Below the pieces are notes generated by a model. That model was given only the letters and a program-made list of their open reading frames with translations, did no database searches and was not told the DNA's origin. Of a stretch of 34,567 bases of DNA, positions 1 to 8,986 are shown in pieces (position 1 is the first letter of the stretch; each line of letters begins with the position of its first letter). The position numbers and the translations under genes are program-made. Where the stretch lies: NCBI GenBank assembly GCA_030038235.1, contig JASHPE010000107.1:1-34567 (forward strand), read 5' to 3'. The DNA is from Terriglobia bacterium. GTDB lineage: Bacteria > Acidobacteriota > Terriglobia > UBA7540.

Positions 1-1
1 A

Positions 2-241
2 ACGACCACCCCGCCGGCGTCGAATTCGGCTCCGGATAGCGGCTCGACGCCACAGAACGAGGCACCGGACGCTACGACGGATTCGAATGGCGGGTCCCCG
101 GCCAAGGCAGCCGAAAAATCCACGGCTAATGGGAGCACCACCACCGAGGTGTCGAGCGGCTCGAATGATCCTGCCCCGCAAGGTTCATCAAGCACGAAGA
201 AAAAGAGTAAATTCCACTTCTTGAAGAAGATTATTCCCTAA
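2..241 (+). CDS. C-terminal tail of an unidentified protein (5' end outside window)
   Basis: An open frame enters from the left edge and stops with TAA at 239-241. The visible 79 residues are a low-complexity tail rich in Ser, Thr, Pro, Ala, Asn and Gly. It finishes in a basic and hydrophobic patch (KKKSKFHFLKKIIP). No domain can be recognised, so no function is assigned. Such disordered tails with a basic end occur on secreted or envelope proteins, but this is only a possibility. It converges on the tetR-like gene, about 60 bases away. Confidence 0.6.
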   Translation, partial: TTTPPASNSAPDSGSTPQNEAPDATTDSNGGSPAKAAEKSTANGSTTTEVSSGSNDPAPQGSSSTKKKSKFHFLKKIIP

Positions 242-303
242 GACGCCTTTGAGGGATTCAACCCTGCGGCATTGACCGGGAGGTGGGAGCAGGCGGGTTT
301 TCT

Positions 304-900
304 TCAGGTTTCGCCCAGGAATCCGCGGAGAAAGAACCGGGTATAGGCCTGCACGAGTTCTTCCTCCGTGACCTTGCCGTCGAGCTTGTACCATTGATAC
401 AGCCAGTTAATCATGCCAAGCAGGGCGAAGGCAGCGAGCCGGGGGGTGATGGCCGGCGGTGACGACGCGGACGTTTGAACTTCGGCAATCGTCGATTCCA
501 GGAAGCGAATGTACTCGAGTTTCCGGGCGTTGATTTTGGAGCGTAGCGGGCCCTTCAGCGACCGGTTCTCGTGAAGGATCACTGTGATTTCGCGATTCCG
601 CGTGCGCACGATCAGATCGATGTGGCCGGCGATAAGCCTGCGCAGCCGTTCGCGTGGCTCACTGATGCCGCGCGCCTTTGAAAGTACGGTCTCGTCAAGG
701 ATGTCCATCCCATAATTCATGATTTCGAACAGCAGCCGGTCTTTGCTGCCCACGTGGTGATACAGTCCGGCCTTGGTCAGCCCGACGGCGCCGGCAATGT
801 CCTGCATCGACGCGCCGTCGTAGCCCTTGTCATAAAACACCCGTGCCGCGATGCTGCAAATCTCGCGAAGCTGCCGTTTGGGATCGCGGGTATGGGCCAT
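304..900 (-). CDS. TetR/AcrR family transcriptional regulator
   Basis: This 198-residue protein has the TetR layout. An N-terminal helix-turn-helix lies at about residues 12-58 (ARVFYDKGYDGASMQDIA, then GLTKAGLYHHVGSKDRLL), followed by an all-helical ligand-binding half. The C-terminal half (residues 75-195) contains LAAFALLGMINWLYQWY, which resembles TetR proteins of the KstR2/FadR-like lipid-catabolism type. The ATG at 898-900 gives the expected N-terminus directly before the first helix. No divergent or downstream catabolic gene is close enough to name a target, and the effector cannot be predicted. Family assignment is firm; the lipid-related subfamily is an inference. Confidence 0.9.
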   Translation of the reverse strand: MAHTRDPKRQLREICSIAARVFYDKGYDGASMQDIAGAVGLTKAGLYHHVGSKDRLLFEIMNYGMDILDETVLSKARGISEPRERLRRLIAGHIDLIVRTRNREITVILHENRSLKGPLRSKINARKLEYIRFLESTIAEVQTSASSPPAITPRLAAFALLGMINWLYQWYKLDGKVTEEELVQAYTRFFLRGFLGET

Positions 901-960
901 GACGAGCGCAGGCAGCTTATCATAGAAGCAGCCTGATCTCTAGCGGTGGCAGGGCTTTTG

Positions 961-1021
961 CTGTAGCGCCCGCGTCCTCACCGGTGTCTTGCTTGCTGTA
1001 GCGCCGGTGTCCTCACCGGCG
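961..1021. repeat. Tandem pair of CTGTAGCGCC-type palindromic repeats
   Basis: Two copies of a 26-base unit beginning CTGTAGCGCC lie at 961-986 and 996-1021. The second copy holds a perfect 8-bp inverted repeat (CGCCGGTG / CACCGGCG) with a TCCT loop at 1002-1021. The first copy is the same unit with mismatches in the left arm. The shape and position between genes fit a REP-like dispersed extragenic palindrome. A TTG-initiated reading frame runs through it but is unlikely to start there. Confidence 0.7.
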
Positions 1022-1075
1022 CCTTTCCGCGCTGGCAACAGCACCGCTGCAGATCAACCGAAGGACCTGAGAGCC

Positions 1076-1309
1076 GTGGTCAAGAACATCCTGCTCTCGT
1101 TATTGGCCGCGCTGCTCGCGGCGCTGGCGGCCTGGATCCTTACTGTCAATGTCTATACGACTGTAAAGGCCTTCCAGCACGCCGCTGCCGCGCCGTCACA
1201 GGCTTTTCGCTGGGGATTCGGGATCGCCGGCGTGGCGGCCGCCGCAGCTTTCGTCTTCACCTTCTACGTGCTCGCGGTCCGGCGGCGCCGGAAGATGTCG
1301 GCAAAATGA
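1076..1309 (+). CDS. Small two-helix membrane protein of unknown function
   Basis: About 77 residues if translation starts at the GTG at 1076, which has a purine-rich AAGGAC about 10 bases upstream. Two hydrophobic segments are visible: residues about 4-28 (ILLSLLAALLAALAAWILTV) and about 50-70 (FGIAGVAAAAAFVFTFYVLAV). A positively charged C-terminus (RRRRKMSAK) follows, suggesting both ends face the cytoplasm. The frame is open further upstream to a TTG at 989, but that stretch crosses the palindromic repeats. I do not recognise a family. Codon use looks coding, but the gene is short, so it could be a chance frame. Confidence 0.5.
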   Translation: MVKNILLSLLAALLAALAAWILTVNVYTTVKAFQHAAAAPSQAFRWGFGIAGVAAAAAFVFTFYVLAVRRRRKMSAK

Positions 1310-1342
1310 GCCTCGAATAGGCGGGCCCGCTGACGTCGCCAG

Positions 1343-2299
1343 TCAGTATTTCTGCGGCGCTAGGATCTTCACTCCGCGACGAGCGCACTTAATCTCTATG
1401 TTCTCAGCCTTCTCCCCCGAAGAACTCACTGCAGGCTGGAACTCCAAAGCATATTGAGAACGAATGATCGGAGCGATGGCATTGAAGGCCTTCTCCATCC
1501 CAGATCTGTCCTTCACTGAATACGCTATTCCACCCATTGTCTCAGAGAGCCGATCAATTCTCTTGGCGTCATCTTGCAGCCGAAGGCTAAGATCCTGAGG
1601 GTGCTCGGAGTGGAACTGTCGTAAGTGTGCCGGACGCAAATCGACAAATTCCAGCAGGCTGCGCGTGTTTCGCAGTCGTTCGCCCATTTCTTGGACAGAG
1701 TGTTGGCCCGCGTTGCTGTCGCCGTCGCTCACCAACACAAGAATCCGTCGCTGCTCGGCGTTTTCAGAGCCGATGCCAGAGGCTTCCCAAATACCGTCAT
1801 AAAGCGCTGTGGGACCCCATTTCGGTTGCATCGAAACGGCATCCAAGCCGTGCTGGAGCGTGGCTAAGTCGCTCGTAGGTTGAGTGACGACTTCCGCCTT
1901 GCCCTGTACCTCCATTACGAACGCTTTGTCCCCCGGCCTCATGACCGCCTGGGATAAAGCCGGCGCCACCTTCTCTTCGGCGTTCGGAAGCACATCCTTC
2001 CGGCTGCCGCTCACGTCGATCAGCAGCCCTAGGGTTAACGACGCCGGTGGATTGAAGGTGAGGCTCGAAATCGTCTCTTCCTGCTTGCCGATGAAAAGCC
2101 GGAGGTCGTCCTTCTTGAGATCGCTTACTGGCGTCCCCTTCTCGACCGCAGTAATCCAGATCCTCCCGGTGCGTCCAGGGGCTACGGTTGCGTCCTGCTC
2201 CGAGGCCGCCCGCGCCACAATTTCCTTAGCAACACTGAAGCCCACCAGCAAGATCACTCCCGCTTCAATCAACATCCAGAGCTTACTGGCCCGTCGCAT
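1343..2299 (-). CDS. VWFA-related domain protein with canonical MIDAS, membrane-anchored or secreted
   Basis: This 318-residue protein has an N-terminal hydrophobic segment (about residues 8-24) that can act as signal or anchor. A von Willebrand factor A-like domain follows. The metal-ion-dependent adhesion site is present as D95-S97-S99 in the stretch GLLIDVSGSRKD. The end (RGVKILAPQKY) matches the usual close of the acidobacterial VWFA-related family. It probably acts outside the cytoplasm in protein or ligand binding; the partner is unknown. Its ATG overlaps the last 17 bases of the upstream paralog at 2283, so the two are co-transcribed and probably translationally coupled. Confidence 0.85.
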   Translation of the reverse strand: MRRASKLWMLIEAGVILLVGFSVAKEIVARAASEQDATVAPGRTGRIWITAVEKGTPVSDLKKDDLRLFIGKQEETISSLTFNPPASLTLGLLIDVSGSRKDVLPNAEEKVAPALSQAVMRPGDKAFVMEVQGKAEVVTQPTSDLATLQHGLDAVSMQPKWGPTALYDGIWEASGIGSENAEQRRILVLVSDGDSNAGQHSVQEMGERLRNTRSLLEFVDLRPAHLRQFHSEHPQDLSLRLQDDAKRIDRLSETMGGIAYSVKDRSGMEKAFNAIAPIIRSQYALEFQPAVSSSGEKAENIEIKCARRGVKILAPQKY

Positions 2300-3197
2300 A
2301 GTAACCCTCGCTGGCGTAGATCTTCACTCCGCGGCGGTTGCATTTCACTTTGACCGCGTGAAAGCGGCCGGCGTCAACCCCCGTTGACGGCGTGTATCCG
2401 AGGGTGTACGTGTAGGCCAGAGCTGCGGCGATGCCATCAATATCGTCGAGCAGCACCTTTCGTCCGAAAGCGACAAAAAAGAGGCCGCCTGTCGAGTAGG
2501 CGAACAGTTGCGCGGCCTGCGACGCGCCGTAACTCTCCTGGTAAGCGCGATCGATCAACGGGAGCAGGAAATATACCGTAAGGCCGGCACGCTGGATGCG
2601 ATCGAGGGTCTGCACCCGGGTATGGAAACTCGAATCGTCCGCGGAATCGGCGATCACCAGCAGCGCCTTGCGTCCGCGAACACCGCCGAAAGGCTCATCG
2701 CAGAGACCGTAAATGGAGTCATAGAGTGCAGCCGTGCCGTGGGGAGTGGTGCCGAACGCATCTTGCAGGGCGGCGTCAAGCTTTGTGAAGTCGTTCGTGA
2801 ACGCGCTCCGCAGCGTAGCATTTTCTGCGAACGTGGCCACGAAGGCCTGGTCTCCCGGACGCAGAAGCTTACGCAGCAGATTGGAATAGGCCTGCCAGGC
2901 AACGGGCTCAGGCTCGTAAAGACGGCTGCGGCTAGTCTCGAGGAGGATTCCCAGGGAGAGAGGCTCGGTTGAGCGCGGGGCGAAGTAGGTGAGGCGCTGC
3001 GGCCGGCTGTCGTCGAGTACCTGGAAATCGCCGGCCTTGAGATCGAGCACAAGATTGCGGCCACGCCCTTCGGCCAGCACCCAGAGCTTCACTGGTGCGA
3101 TGCTCTCCTGCTGGGCCAACTGCATGGACATGGCCACGAAGAGAAGCGAGGCGGCCGTGAACTCGATGGCACGAAGCTTTCGCCGCATCAGCAGCAT
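2283..3197 (-). CDS. VWFA-related domain protein with altered MIDAS
   Basis: A paralog of the next gene, 304 residues from the ATG at 3195-3197. It has a signal-like N-terminus (RRKLRAIEFTAASLLFVAMS) and the same closing motif (RRGVKIYASEGYY). The metal-site motif is E87-S89-S91 (ILLETSRSRL) instead of DxSxS, so metal binding may be weakened or changed. The start is uncertain. An AGAGGAGG ribosome site lies about 15 bases upstream of the chosen ATG, and a TTG at 3233 would add 12 residues without a good site. This is the first gene of a two-gene minus-strand operon, transcribed away from pyrG. Confidence 0.8.
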   Translation of the reverse strand: MLLMRRKLRAIEFTAASLLFVAMSMQLAQQESIAPVKLWVLAEGRGRNLVLDLKAGDFQVLDDSRPQRLTYFAPRSTEPLSLGILLETSRSRLYEPEPVAWQAYSNLLRKLLRPGDQAFVATFAENATLRSAFTNDFTKLDAALQDAFGTTPHGTAALYDSIYGLCDEPFGGVRGRKALLVIADSADDSSFHTRVQTLDRIQRAGLTVYFLLPLIDRAYQESYGASQAAQLFAYSTGGLFFVAFGRKVLLDDIDGIAAALAYTYTLGYTPSTGVDAGRFHAVKVKCNRRGVKIYASEGYYATGQ

Positions 3198-3240
3198 GCT
3201 CCCATGATCGAACCTCCTCTCTGCTGCCGTCAATCAATCG

Positions 3241-3269
3241 TTGACAGGCCCGCTTGCGATCAGGATAAT
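3241..3269 (+). promoter_or_regulatory. Sigma70-type promoter for pyrG
   Basis: A perfect -35 hexamer TTGACA at 3241-3246 is separated by exactly 17 bases from GATAAT at 3264-3269. Transcription would begin near 3276. The next coding start is pyrG at 3515, so the leader would be about 240 bases long. The rest of 3276-3514 contains no gene I can support. It does contain a G5/C5 hairpin at about 3398-3416 (GGGGG then CCCCC). Confidence 0.6.
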
Positions 3270-3475
3270 AGGTCGTACCGATTGTTTCTGGGCCTTCCAC
3301 GCTTCAACAAATCTTCGGTACACGGGCGATTGCCTTTTGCGACTGAGCGGGCGACCTCGCGGAAGCGGCGAAGCGCAGCAAGGGCGCTTTGAGACCGGGG
3401 GTCATCCTCCCCCTATCCGGCGCGGGCTTTGCCTTCCGATTCGTTTCCTGAAATGGCTTGCGGTTCGACACCTGA

Positions 3476-5200
<1,725 letters not shown>

Positions 5201-5228
5201 GGCAAGAGCAGGTCAAGAATTAGAGAGC

Positions 5229-5240
5229 AAAAATCAAAAG
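5229..5240 (+). repeat. Left inverted repeat of the four-helix-bundle cassette
   Basis: AAAAATCAAAAG at 5229-5240 is the reverse complement of the repeated TTTTGATTTTT units at 5638-5648 and 5652-5662. The pair encloses the broken four-helix-bundle gene, so a transcript could fold the cassette into a stem. Confidence 0.55.
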
Positions 5241-5256
5241 CAAATAGAGCGGTGAG

Positions 5257-5643
5257 ATGGACAAGCCCCAGCCGACCTTAGCGAGCGCATTCTTGAACAT
5301 GGCACGCGGATCGTCAAGGTTGTGGGGTCGATGCCCAAGATGTTGGCTGGCCGAAGAATCGCCGATCAGGTTCTTACCTGTGGACTTTCGGTGGGCGCTA
5401 ACTTCGAAGAAGCACAAGCCGCCGAGTGGCACAACGATTTTGTGCACAAGCTACAGATTGCGCTCAAGGACCTTCGCGAGTCGGGTTATTGGTTAAAGGT
5501 GGTCTCGTATTCTGGGCTTCTGCCCGAGAAGCGCTTGGCCCCTTTTACTCGACGAATCCGGTCAGCTTGTGCGGATGCTCTCGAAAGGTGTAGCGCGAGC
5601 GAAAGGGCAAGCAGCGAAACGATGTGTGATTTTCGCGTTTTGA
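5257..5643 (+). pseudogene. Four-helix-bundle (23S rRNA intervening-sequence type) protein, two frameshifts
   Basis: The ancestral frame begins at ATG 5257 (MDKPQP). It shifts by a lost base near 5272-5274 into the frame encoding DLSERILEHG, then GLSVGANFEEAQAAE and DFVHKLQIALKDLRESGYWL. It shifts back by an extra T in the TTTT run at 5543-5546 to LAPLLDESGQLVRML, ending at TGA 5641-5643. The rebuilt protein of about 128 residues matches the four-helix-bundle/S23 family (ribosomal intervening-sequence proteins), including its conserved SVGANxxEAQ and ALKxxRExxYWL signatures. The middle frame has no start codon of its own. Sequencing error at both points is possible, since the two indels compensate. 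It sits between pyrG and kdsA and is flanked by inverted A/T-rich repeats. Confidence 0.75.
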
Positions 5644-5696
5644 TTTTTGCCTTTTGATTTTTCCTTTTTGACTTTTGCCTTTTCATTTTTGATTTG
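5638..5696 (+). repeat. T-rich degenerate repeat array (TTTTGATTTTTGCC-like)
   Basis: Four or five imperfect units of about 13-15 bases, for example TTTTGATTTTTGCC, TTTTGATTTTTCC and TTTTTGACTTTTGCC, run up to eight bases before the kdsA start. The first two carry TTTTGATTTTT, complementary to the left repeat at 5229-5240. The array leaves kdsA without a recognisable ribosome binding site. Confidence 0.7.
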
Positions 5697-5704
5697 CTTT
5701 CAAC

Positions 5705-6535
5705 ATGTCTTCGGTCCCCATCAAACTCGACGGCGTTTCCCTCGGTCACAGAACTCCCCTTTTTTTCATAGCGGGCCCATGCGTCATCGAATCCGAGGGT
5801 CACGCTCTGAAGCTGGCTAAATATCTCGCGAAAACCGCGAACGAACTGCGCATCCCGCTGATCTTCAAGGCTTCTTACGACAAGGCGAATCGGACCTCGG
5901 TCGGCTCCTATCGCGGTCCGGGGTTGCAGCGCGGTCTCGAAGTGTTGGCGCGCATCAAAAAAGAGACGGGATTGCCGGTTTTGACGGACGTCCATGAGAT
6001 CGCCCACGTGGAGCCCGCCGCCGCCGTTTGCGACGTGATCCAGATTCCGGCATTTCTCTCGCGCCAGACCGACCTGCTGCTGGCGGCAGGGCGTTCGGGC
6101 GCAGCGGTGAATATCAAGAAGGGGCAGTTTCTCTCGCCCTGGGACATCAGGCACGGGGTCGAAAAAGTGGCGAGCACAGGAAATCACAAGATCATCGTCA
6201 CCGAGCGCGGATCGAGCTTCGGATATAACAACCTCGTGGTGGACGTGCGCGGCTTGGCTGTCATGCGCGAGTTCGGATATCCGGTTGTTTTGGACGTGAC
6301 TCACTCGCTGCAGCTTCCGGGCGGCGAAGGCACGCGCAGCGGCGGCCAGCCGCAGTTCATCGAGACGCTGGCGCGTGCCGGCGTGGCGGCGGGCGTGGAC
6401 GGTGTGTTCATGGAAGTCCACGAGAATCCGCCGCGCGCGCTTTCGGACGGACCGAACGCGCTGGTGCTGCGCCGATTCAAGCCGCTCGCGAAGACCTTGC
6501 GCGATCTTGCGGCGTTCGTTCGCAAGCTTCGGTAG
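5705..6535 (+). CDS. kdsA: 3-deoxy-8-phosphooctulonate synthase (KDO-8-phosphate synthase)
   Basis: The enzyme condenses phosphoenolpyruvate with arabinose 5-phosphate to KDO-8-phosphate, a committed step toward the KDO of lipopolysaccharide, so the organism has a Gram-negative outer membrane. The 276 residues have the expected family length. Key motifs are FFIAGPCVIES near the N-terminus, IPLIFKASYDKANRTS, the lysine-bearing VNIKKGQFLSPWD and the C-terminal GVFMEVHENP. The start ATG at 5705 fits family N-termini but has no Shine-Dalgarno sequence, because a T-rich repeat array lies directly upstream. Downstream DUF4188 and glycosidase genes follow at 25 and 11 bases and are probably co-transcribed. 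Confidence 0.97.
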   Translation: MSSVPIKLDGVSLGHRTPLFFIAGPCVIESEGHALKLAKYLAKTANELRIPLIFKASYDKANRTSVGSYRGPGLQRGLEVLARIKKETGLPVLTDVHEIAHVEPAAAVCDVIQIPAFLSRQTDLLLAAGRSGAAVNIKKGQFLSPWDIRHGVEKVASTGNHKIIVTERGSSFGYNNLVVDVRGLAVMREFGYPVVLDVTHSLQLPGGEGTRSGGQPQFIETLARAGVAAGVDGVFMEVHENPPRALSDGPNALVLRRFKPLAKTLRDLAAFVRKLR

Positions 6536-6560
6536 GATCCCGAGGGGGCAGGAGTATGAC

Positions 6561-7079
6561 ATGGCTAAGAGCACGGTGCGGCGGCAAACGGTGGATCTTT
6601 CCGCTTACCCCGATTTGGTGGTCATCTACTTAGGGATGCGCGTCAATGAACTGCGCGGTCTTGCCACACTGATTAAGTTCGGCCCCAAGATTTCCGCCGC
6701 CGTGGCAGCCAAGCCTGACGGATTGCTGCTGCACGAACCCGTTTTCTATTCACTTTTCCCTCCTAACGTGGGAATGCGGCAGTATTGGCGCGACTTCCAA
6801 TCGCTCGAGACGTGGTCGCGATCCCTGCCGCATCAGGATTGGTGGATCGGATTCGTGCGCGACAGCGGCGGCACCGGGTTCTGGCATGAAACCTACTTCA
6901 AGCGTGGCGGGATGGAGGCCATTTACGACGACATTCACGTGCCACTCGGGCTTAGCGCGTTTGCGGGGGCGATCACGGCGAAGGGTGCGATGTTCTCCGC
7001 GCGCAAACGCGCCGGAGTTCAAGGCGAGGCGGCGGTTCGGTCGCCGGTGAGTGAATCGGAGCTCGACCGGTCGCGGTAA
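6561..7079 (+). CDS. DUF4188 family protein
   Basis: This 172-residue protein carries the DUF4188 pattern. It opens with YPDLVVIYLGMRVNELRGL, and the middle holds the strongly conserved block MRQYWRDFQSLETWSRSLPH. GGTGFWHETYFKRGGMEAIY follows. The family is heme- or monooxygenase-like in annotation and related to phenylacetaldoxime dehydratase, but no reaction is established, so I do not assign one. The start ATG at 6561 has GGCAGGAG about six bases upstream; the frame is open further 5' but overlaps kdsA out of frame. It lies between kdsA and the glycosidase in one short operon. Confidence 0.85.
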   Translation: MAKSTVRRQTVDLSAYPDLVVIYLGMRVNELRGLATLIKFGPKISAAVAAKPDGLLLHEPVFYSLFPPNVGMRQYWRDFQSLETWSRSLPHQDWWIGFVRDSGGTGFWHETYFKRGGMEAIYDDIHVPLGLSAFAGAITAKGAMFSARKRAGVQGEAAVRSPVSESELDRSR

Positions 7080-7090
7080 GGGGGATCTGA

Positions 7091-8329
7091 GTGAAAACCT
7101 GGATTCGTCGTGCGGGAGCGGGACTTGCGTTCGGCTCGCTGGTAGCGTGCGCGGCTCAAGCGCAAATCAGCAGCGAGATCAGCCGTTTGCTTGTTCAGAT
7201 TCACGCCAAAGAGGATGTGGTCAAGCCGCCCAAAGGCATCCTGAAGCACCAGTATCTTGTGCCGGCCGGGCCTTACTTCCAGCTCTTCGATTGGGACATG
7301 TACTTCATGGGCGTGGCGCTCAGTTACGACGGCGTGGGCAAGCCGGTGGCGAACTCCATCGAAGATTTTCTCGAGTTTGTGGATGAGTACGCGAATTGGC
7401 GCGGCTACGCGCCGCGCGAAATCGCGCCGGACGCGCTCTGGGCGTTGCCCGAGCAGTGCAAACCTTTCCTGGCGCAGGCGGCGGTGCGCGCGTCGCGCAC
7501 CATGAACGACTACCAATGGCTGCTCGAACCGAACGGTGAGTCAAAGAGGTCCAATTATGCCAAACTCGCGGACACGCTTCGCTACTGGGAAAACTCGCGG
7601 CGTGTCCCCGATGAATTCTTCGTTTGGTACGACGGAGTGGAGAGCGGCGTGGACAACAATCCCGCGGTTTCCGACAATCCCTCGCAGGTGACCGAAGGCG
7701 TTGACCTGCAGTGCTACCTATACCGCGAGTATCGCGCCATGGCGGCGCTGGCCGAAAAGCTGGGAAAGCACGACGAGGCGGAGAATTACAACGCCAAGGC
7801 CGTTGACCTCGAGAATCGGGTGCGCGAAAAGATGTGGTCCGAGCCGGACGGGATGTTCTTCAACATCAACGCGCGCACGGGCCAGTTCGTCAAGATCAAA
7901 ACCTGGACCGATCTCTTGCCGCTGTGGGCTGGCATCGCCACCCCAGCGCAAGCCGAGCGCTTGATCGGCGATCACGTGCTGAATCCCAATGAATTCTGGT
8001 GCGATTATGGCATCCGCACGCTCGCGCCCGCCGAGCCCCTCTACAACCCGAAGGCGGGCTACTGGCGCGGACCCGTTTGGGTGATCTCGGACTATCTCGT
8101 GATGCACGGGCTGATGAATTACGGCCACGAGGCGGAGGCGCGGCAACTGGCGGATCGCACGGTGAATCTGCTGGTGACCGATATCAAGAAGACCGGCGGG
8201 ATGAACGAAAACTATGACCCCGACAACGGCGCCCCGGCGGCGGCAGGGCATTTTGTGAGCTGGGACTTGCTCGTAGAGCACATGCAGGAAGAGGCGGAAA
8301 AGGGGATCGATCCGACGGCTCTGCAGTAG
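7091..8329 (+). CDS. Secreted trehalase-like / GH63-like glycoside hydrolase
   Basis: A 412-residue (alpha/alpha)6-barrel glycosidase of the trehalase/GH63/mannosylglycerate-hydrolase group. Visible motifs are LFDWDMYFMG near residue 60, ESGVDNNP (the position of the general-acid Asp), GYWRGPVWV, and NENYDPDNG (probable catalytic base Glu). The substrate is an alpha-linked glucoside or mannoside and cannot be fixed from sequence. The start is a GTG at 7091 with GGGGGA upstream. The N-terminus is a signal peptide, with either a type I site after AQA or a lipobox LVAC, so it may be periplasmic or a lipoprotein. The gene begins 11 bases after the DUF4188 stop. Confidence 0.85.
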   Translation: MKTWIRRAGAGLAFGSLVACAAQAQISSEISRLLVQIHAKEDVVKPPKGILKHQYLVPAGPYFQLFDWDMYFMGVALSYDGVGKPVANSIEDFLEFVDEYANWRGYAPREIAPDALWALPEQCKPFLAQAAVRASRTMNDYQWLLEPNGESKRSNYAKLADTLRYWENSRRVPDEFFVWYDGVESGVDNNPAVSDNPSQVTEGVDLQCYLYREYRAMAALAEKLGKHDEAENYNAKAVDLENRVREKMWSEPDGMFFNINARTGQFVKIKTWTDLLPLWAGIATPAQAERLIGDHVLNPNEFWCDYGIRTLAPAEPLYNPKAGYWRGPVWVISDYLVMHGLMNYGHEAEARQLADRTVNLLVTDIKKTGGMNENYDPDNGAPAAAGHFVSWDLLVEHMQEEAEKGIDPTALQ

Positions 8330-8640
8330 TCGCGCAGCCGGCCCACGCAGTCTCATGCAGATTCGACAGTAAGCCAGACCGCCGTCCGATAATCGCGCGC
8401 GCCGAGGCCCAAAAATTAAGTCCTTTGTTTGCCACAACCTGACGGTTTCGTTTCGTAATTTCTGCACTTCAAGCCTGTGACTCGAAATTTGTAGTTAATA
8501 TATTAGTAATAATATATCGAAATTTCGGAGGCGGTCGAACTGGTGAACCGCCGATCTTTAATCTGCGGCAGCCGGCTCTTTCGGGTGATAATGGGCATGC
8601 TTGAGCCGCTGGCGAATGAGCCAGTGAGGGAGTGAGCGAG
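8330..8640. other. AT-rich intergenic island
   Basis: No gene is supported in these 311 bases. At about 8480-8528 the composition drops sharply to A/T, with TTAATATATTAG and AATAATATAT runs. A palindrome CGAAATTTCG lies at 8518-8527, and its half TCGAAATTT is repeated at 8482-8490. A small hairpin CTGGC/GCCAG lies at about 8609-8624. The stretch may hold the promoter of the small gene that follows, but no clear -35/-10 pair was found. Confidence 0.45.
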
Positions 8641-8865
8641 ATGGCGCGTCCCCGCATCCAGGATGGTTTACCTGACAGTATGAGTAAGCAGAGGCGCTGG
8701 CAAATACGCAAGCAAAGAGAGGGAAAGTGCGAGAAATGCGGTCAGCCAGCCGTAAGAGGTGCGTGCTTGTGCTTGGATCATCTTCTGAAAAGCAGAAAAC
8801 GGGCGCGCAAGCTTAAGGGCTGCAAGCCTTGGAAGCCCGGTCGCGGGAGGCCACCGAAGGCATGA
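8641..8865 (+). CDS. Small basic Cys-rich protein (putative zinc-binding)
   Basis: A 74-residue, very basic protein. The core is SKQRRWQIRKQREGKCEKCG followed by a CxxC-x8-CxC-xx-H pattern (C, C, C, C, H in CEKCGQPAVRGACLCLDHL). The tail (GCKPWKPGRGRPPKA) is rich in Lys, Arg, Pro and Gly. The Cys/His spacing and charge suggest a small zinc-ribbon or nucleic-acid-binding protein; similar short proteins occur as unnamed hypotheticals. A start at ATG 8641 is preferred because GGGAG lies about 8 bases upstream; GTG 8632 is in frame. It is isolated between an AT-rich island and a convergent kinase gene. Confidence 0.6.
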   Translation: MARPRIQDGLPDSMSKQRRWQIRKQREGKCEKCGQPAVRGACLCLDHLLKSRKRARKLKGCKPWKPGRGRPPKA

Positions 8866-8986
8866 CCGGCCTTGGCAAGCCTCAGGAGCAAATTTCGCAG
8901 AGAACTCGTCTGTTAATATGAACGGGAGCGAAGCGACGAGTTCCACGACTTTGTGGCTATGCCGGAGAAGCACGTCCCAAGCCTCG

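Noticed and set aside
8895..8945. ACTCGTC...GACGAGT inverted repeat between the Cys-rich gene and the kinase, as a bidirectional terminator
   Set aside because: The loop is about 25 bases, the stem only seven, and no T run follows on either strand.
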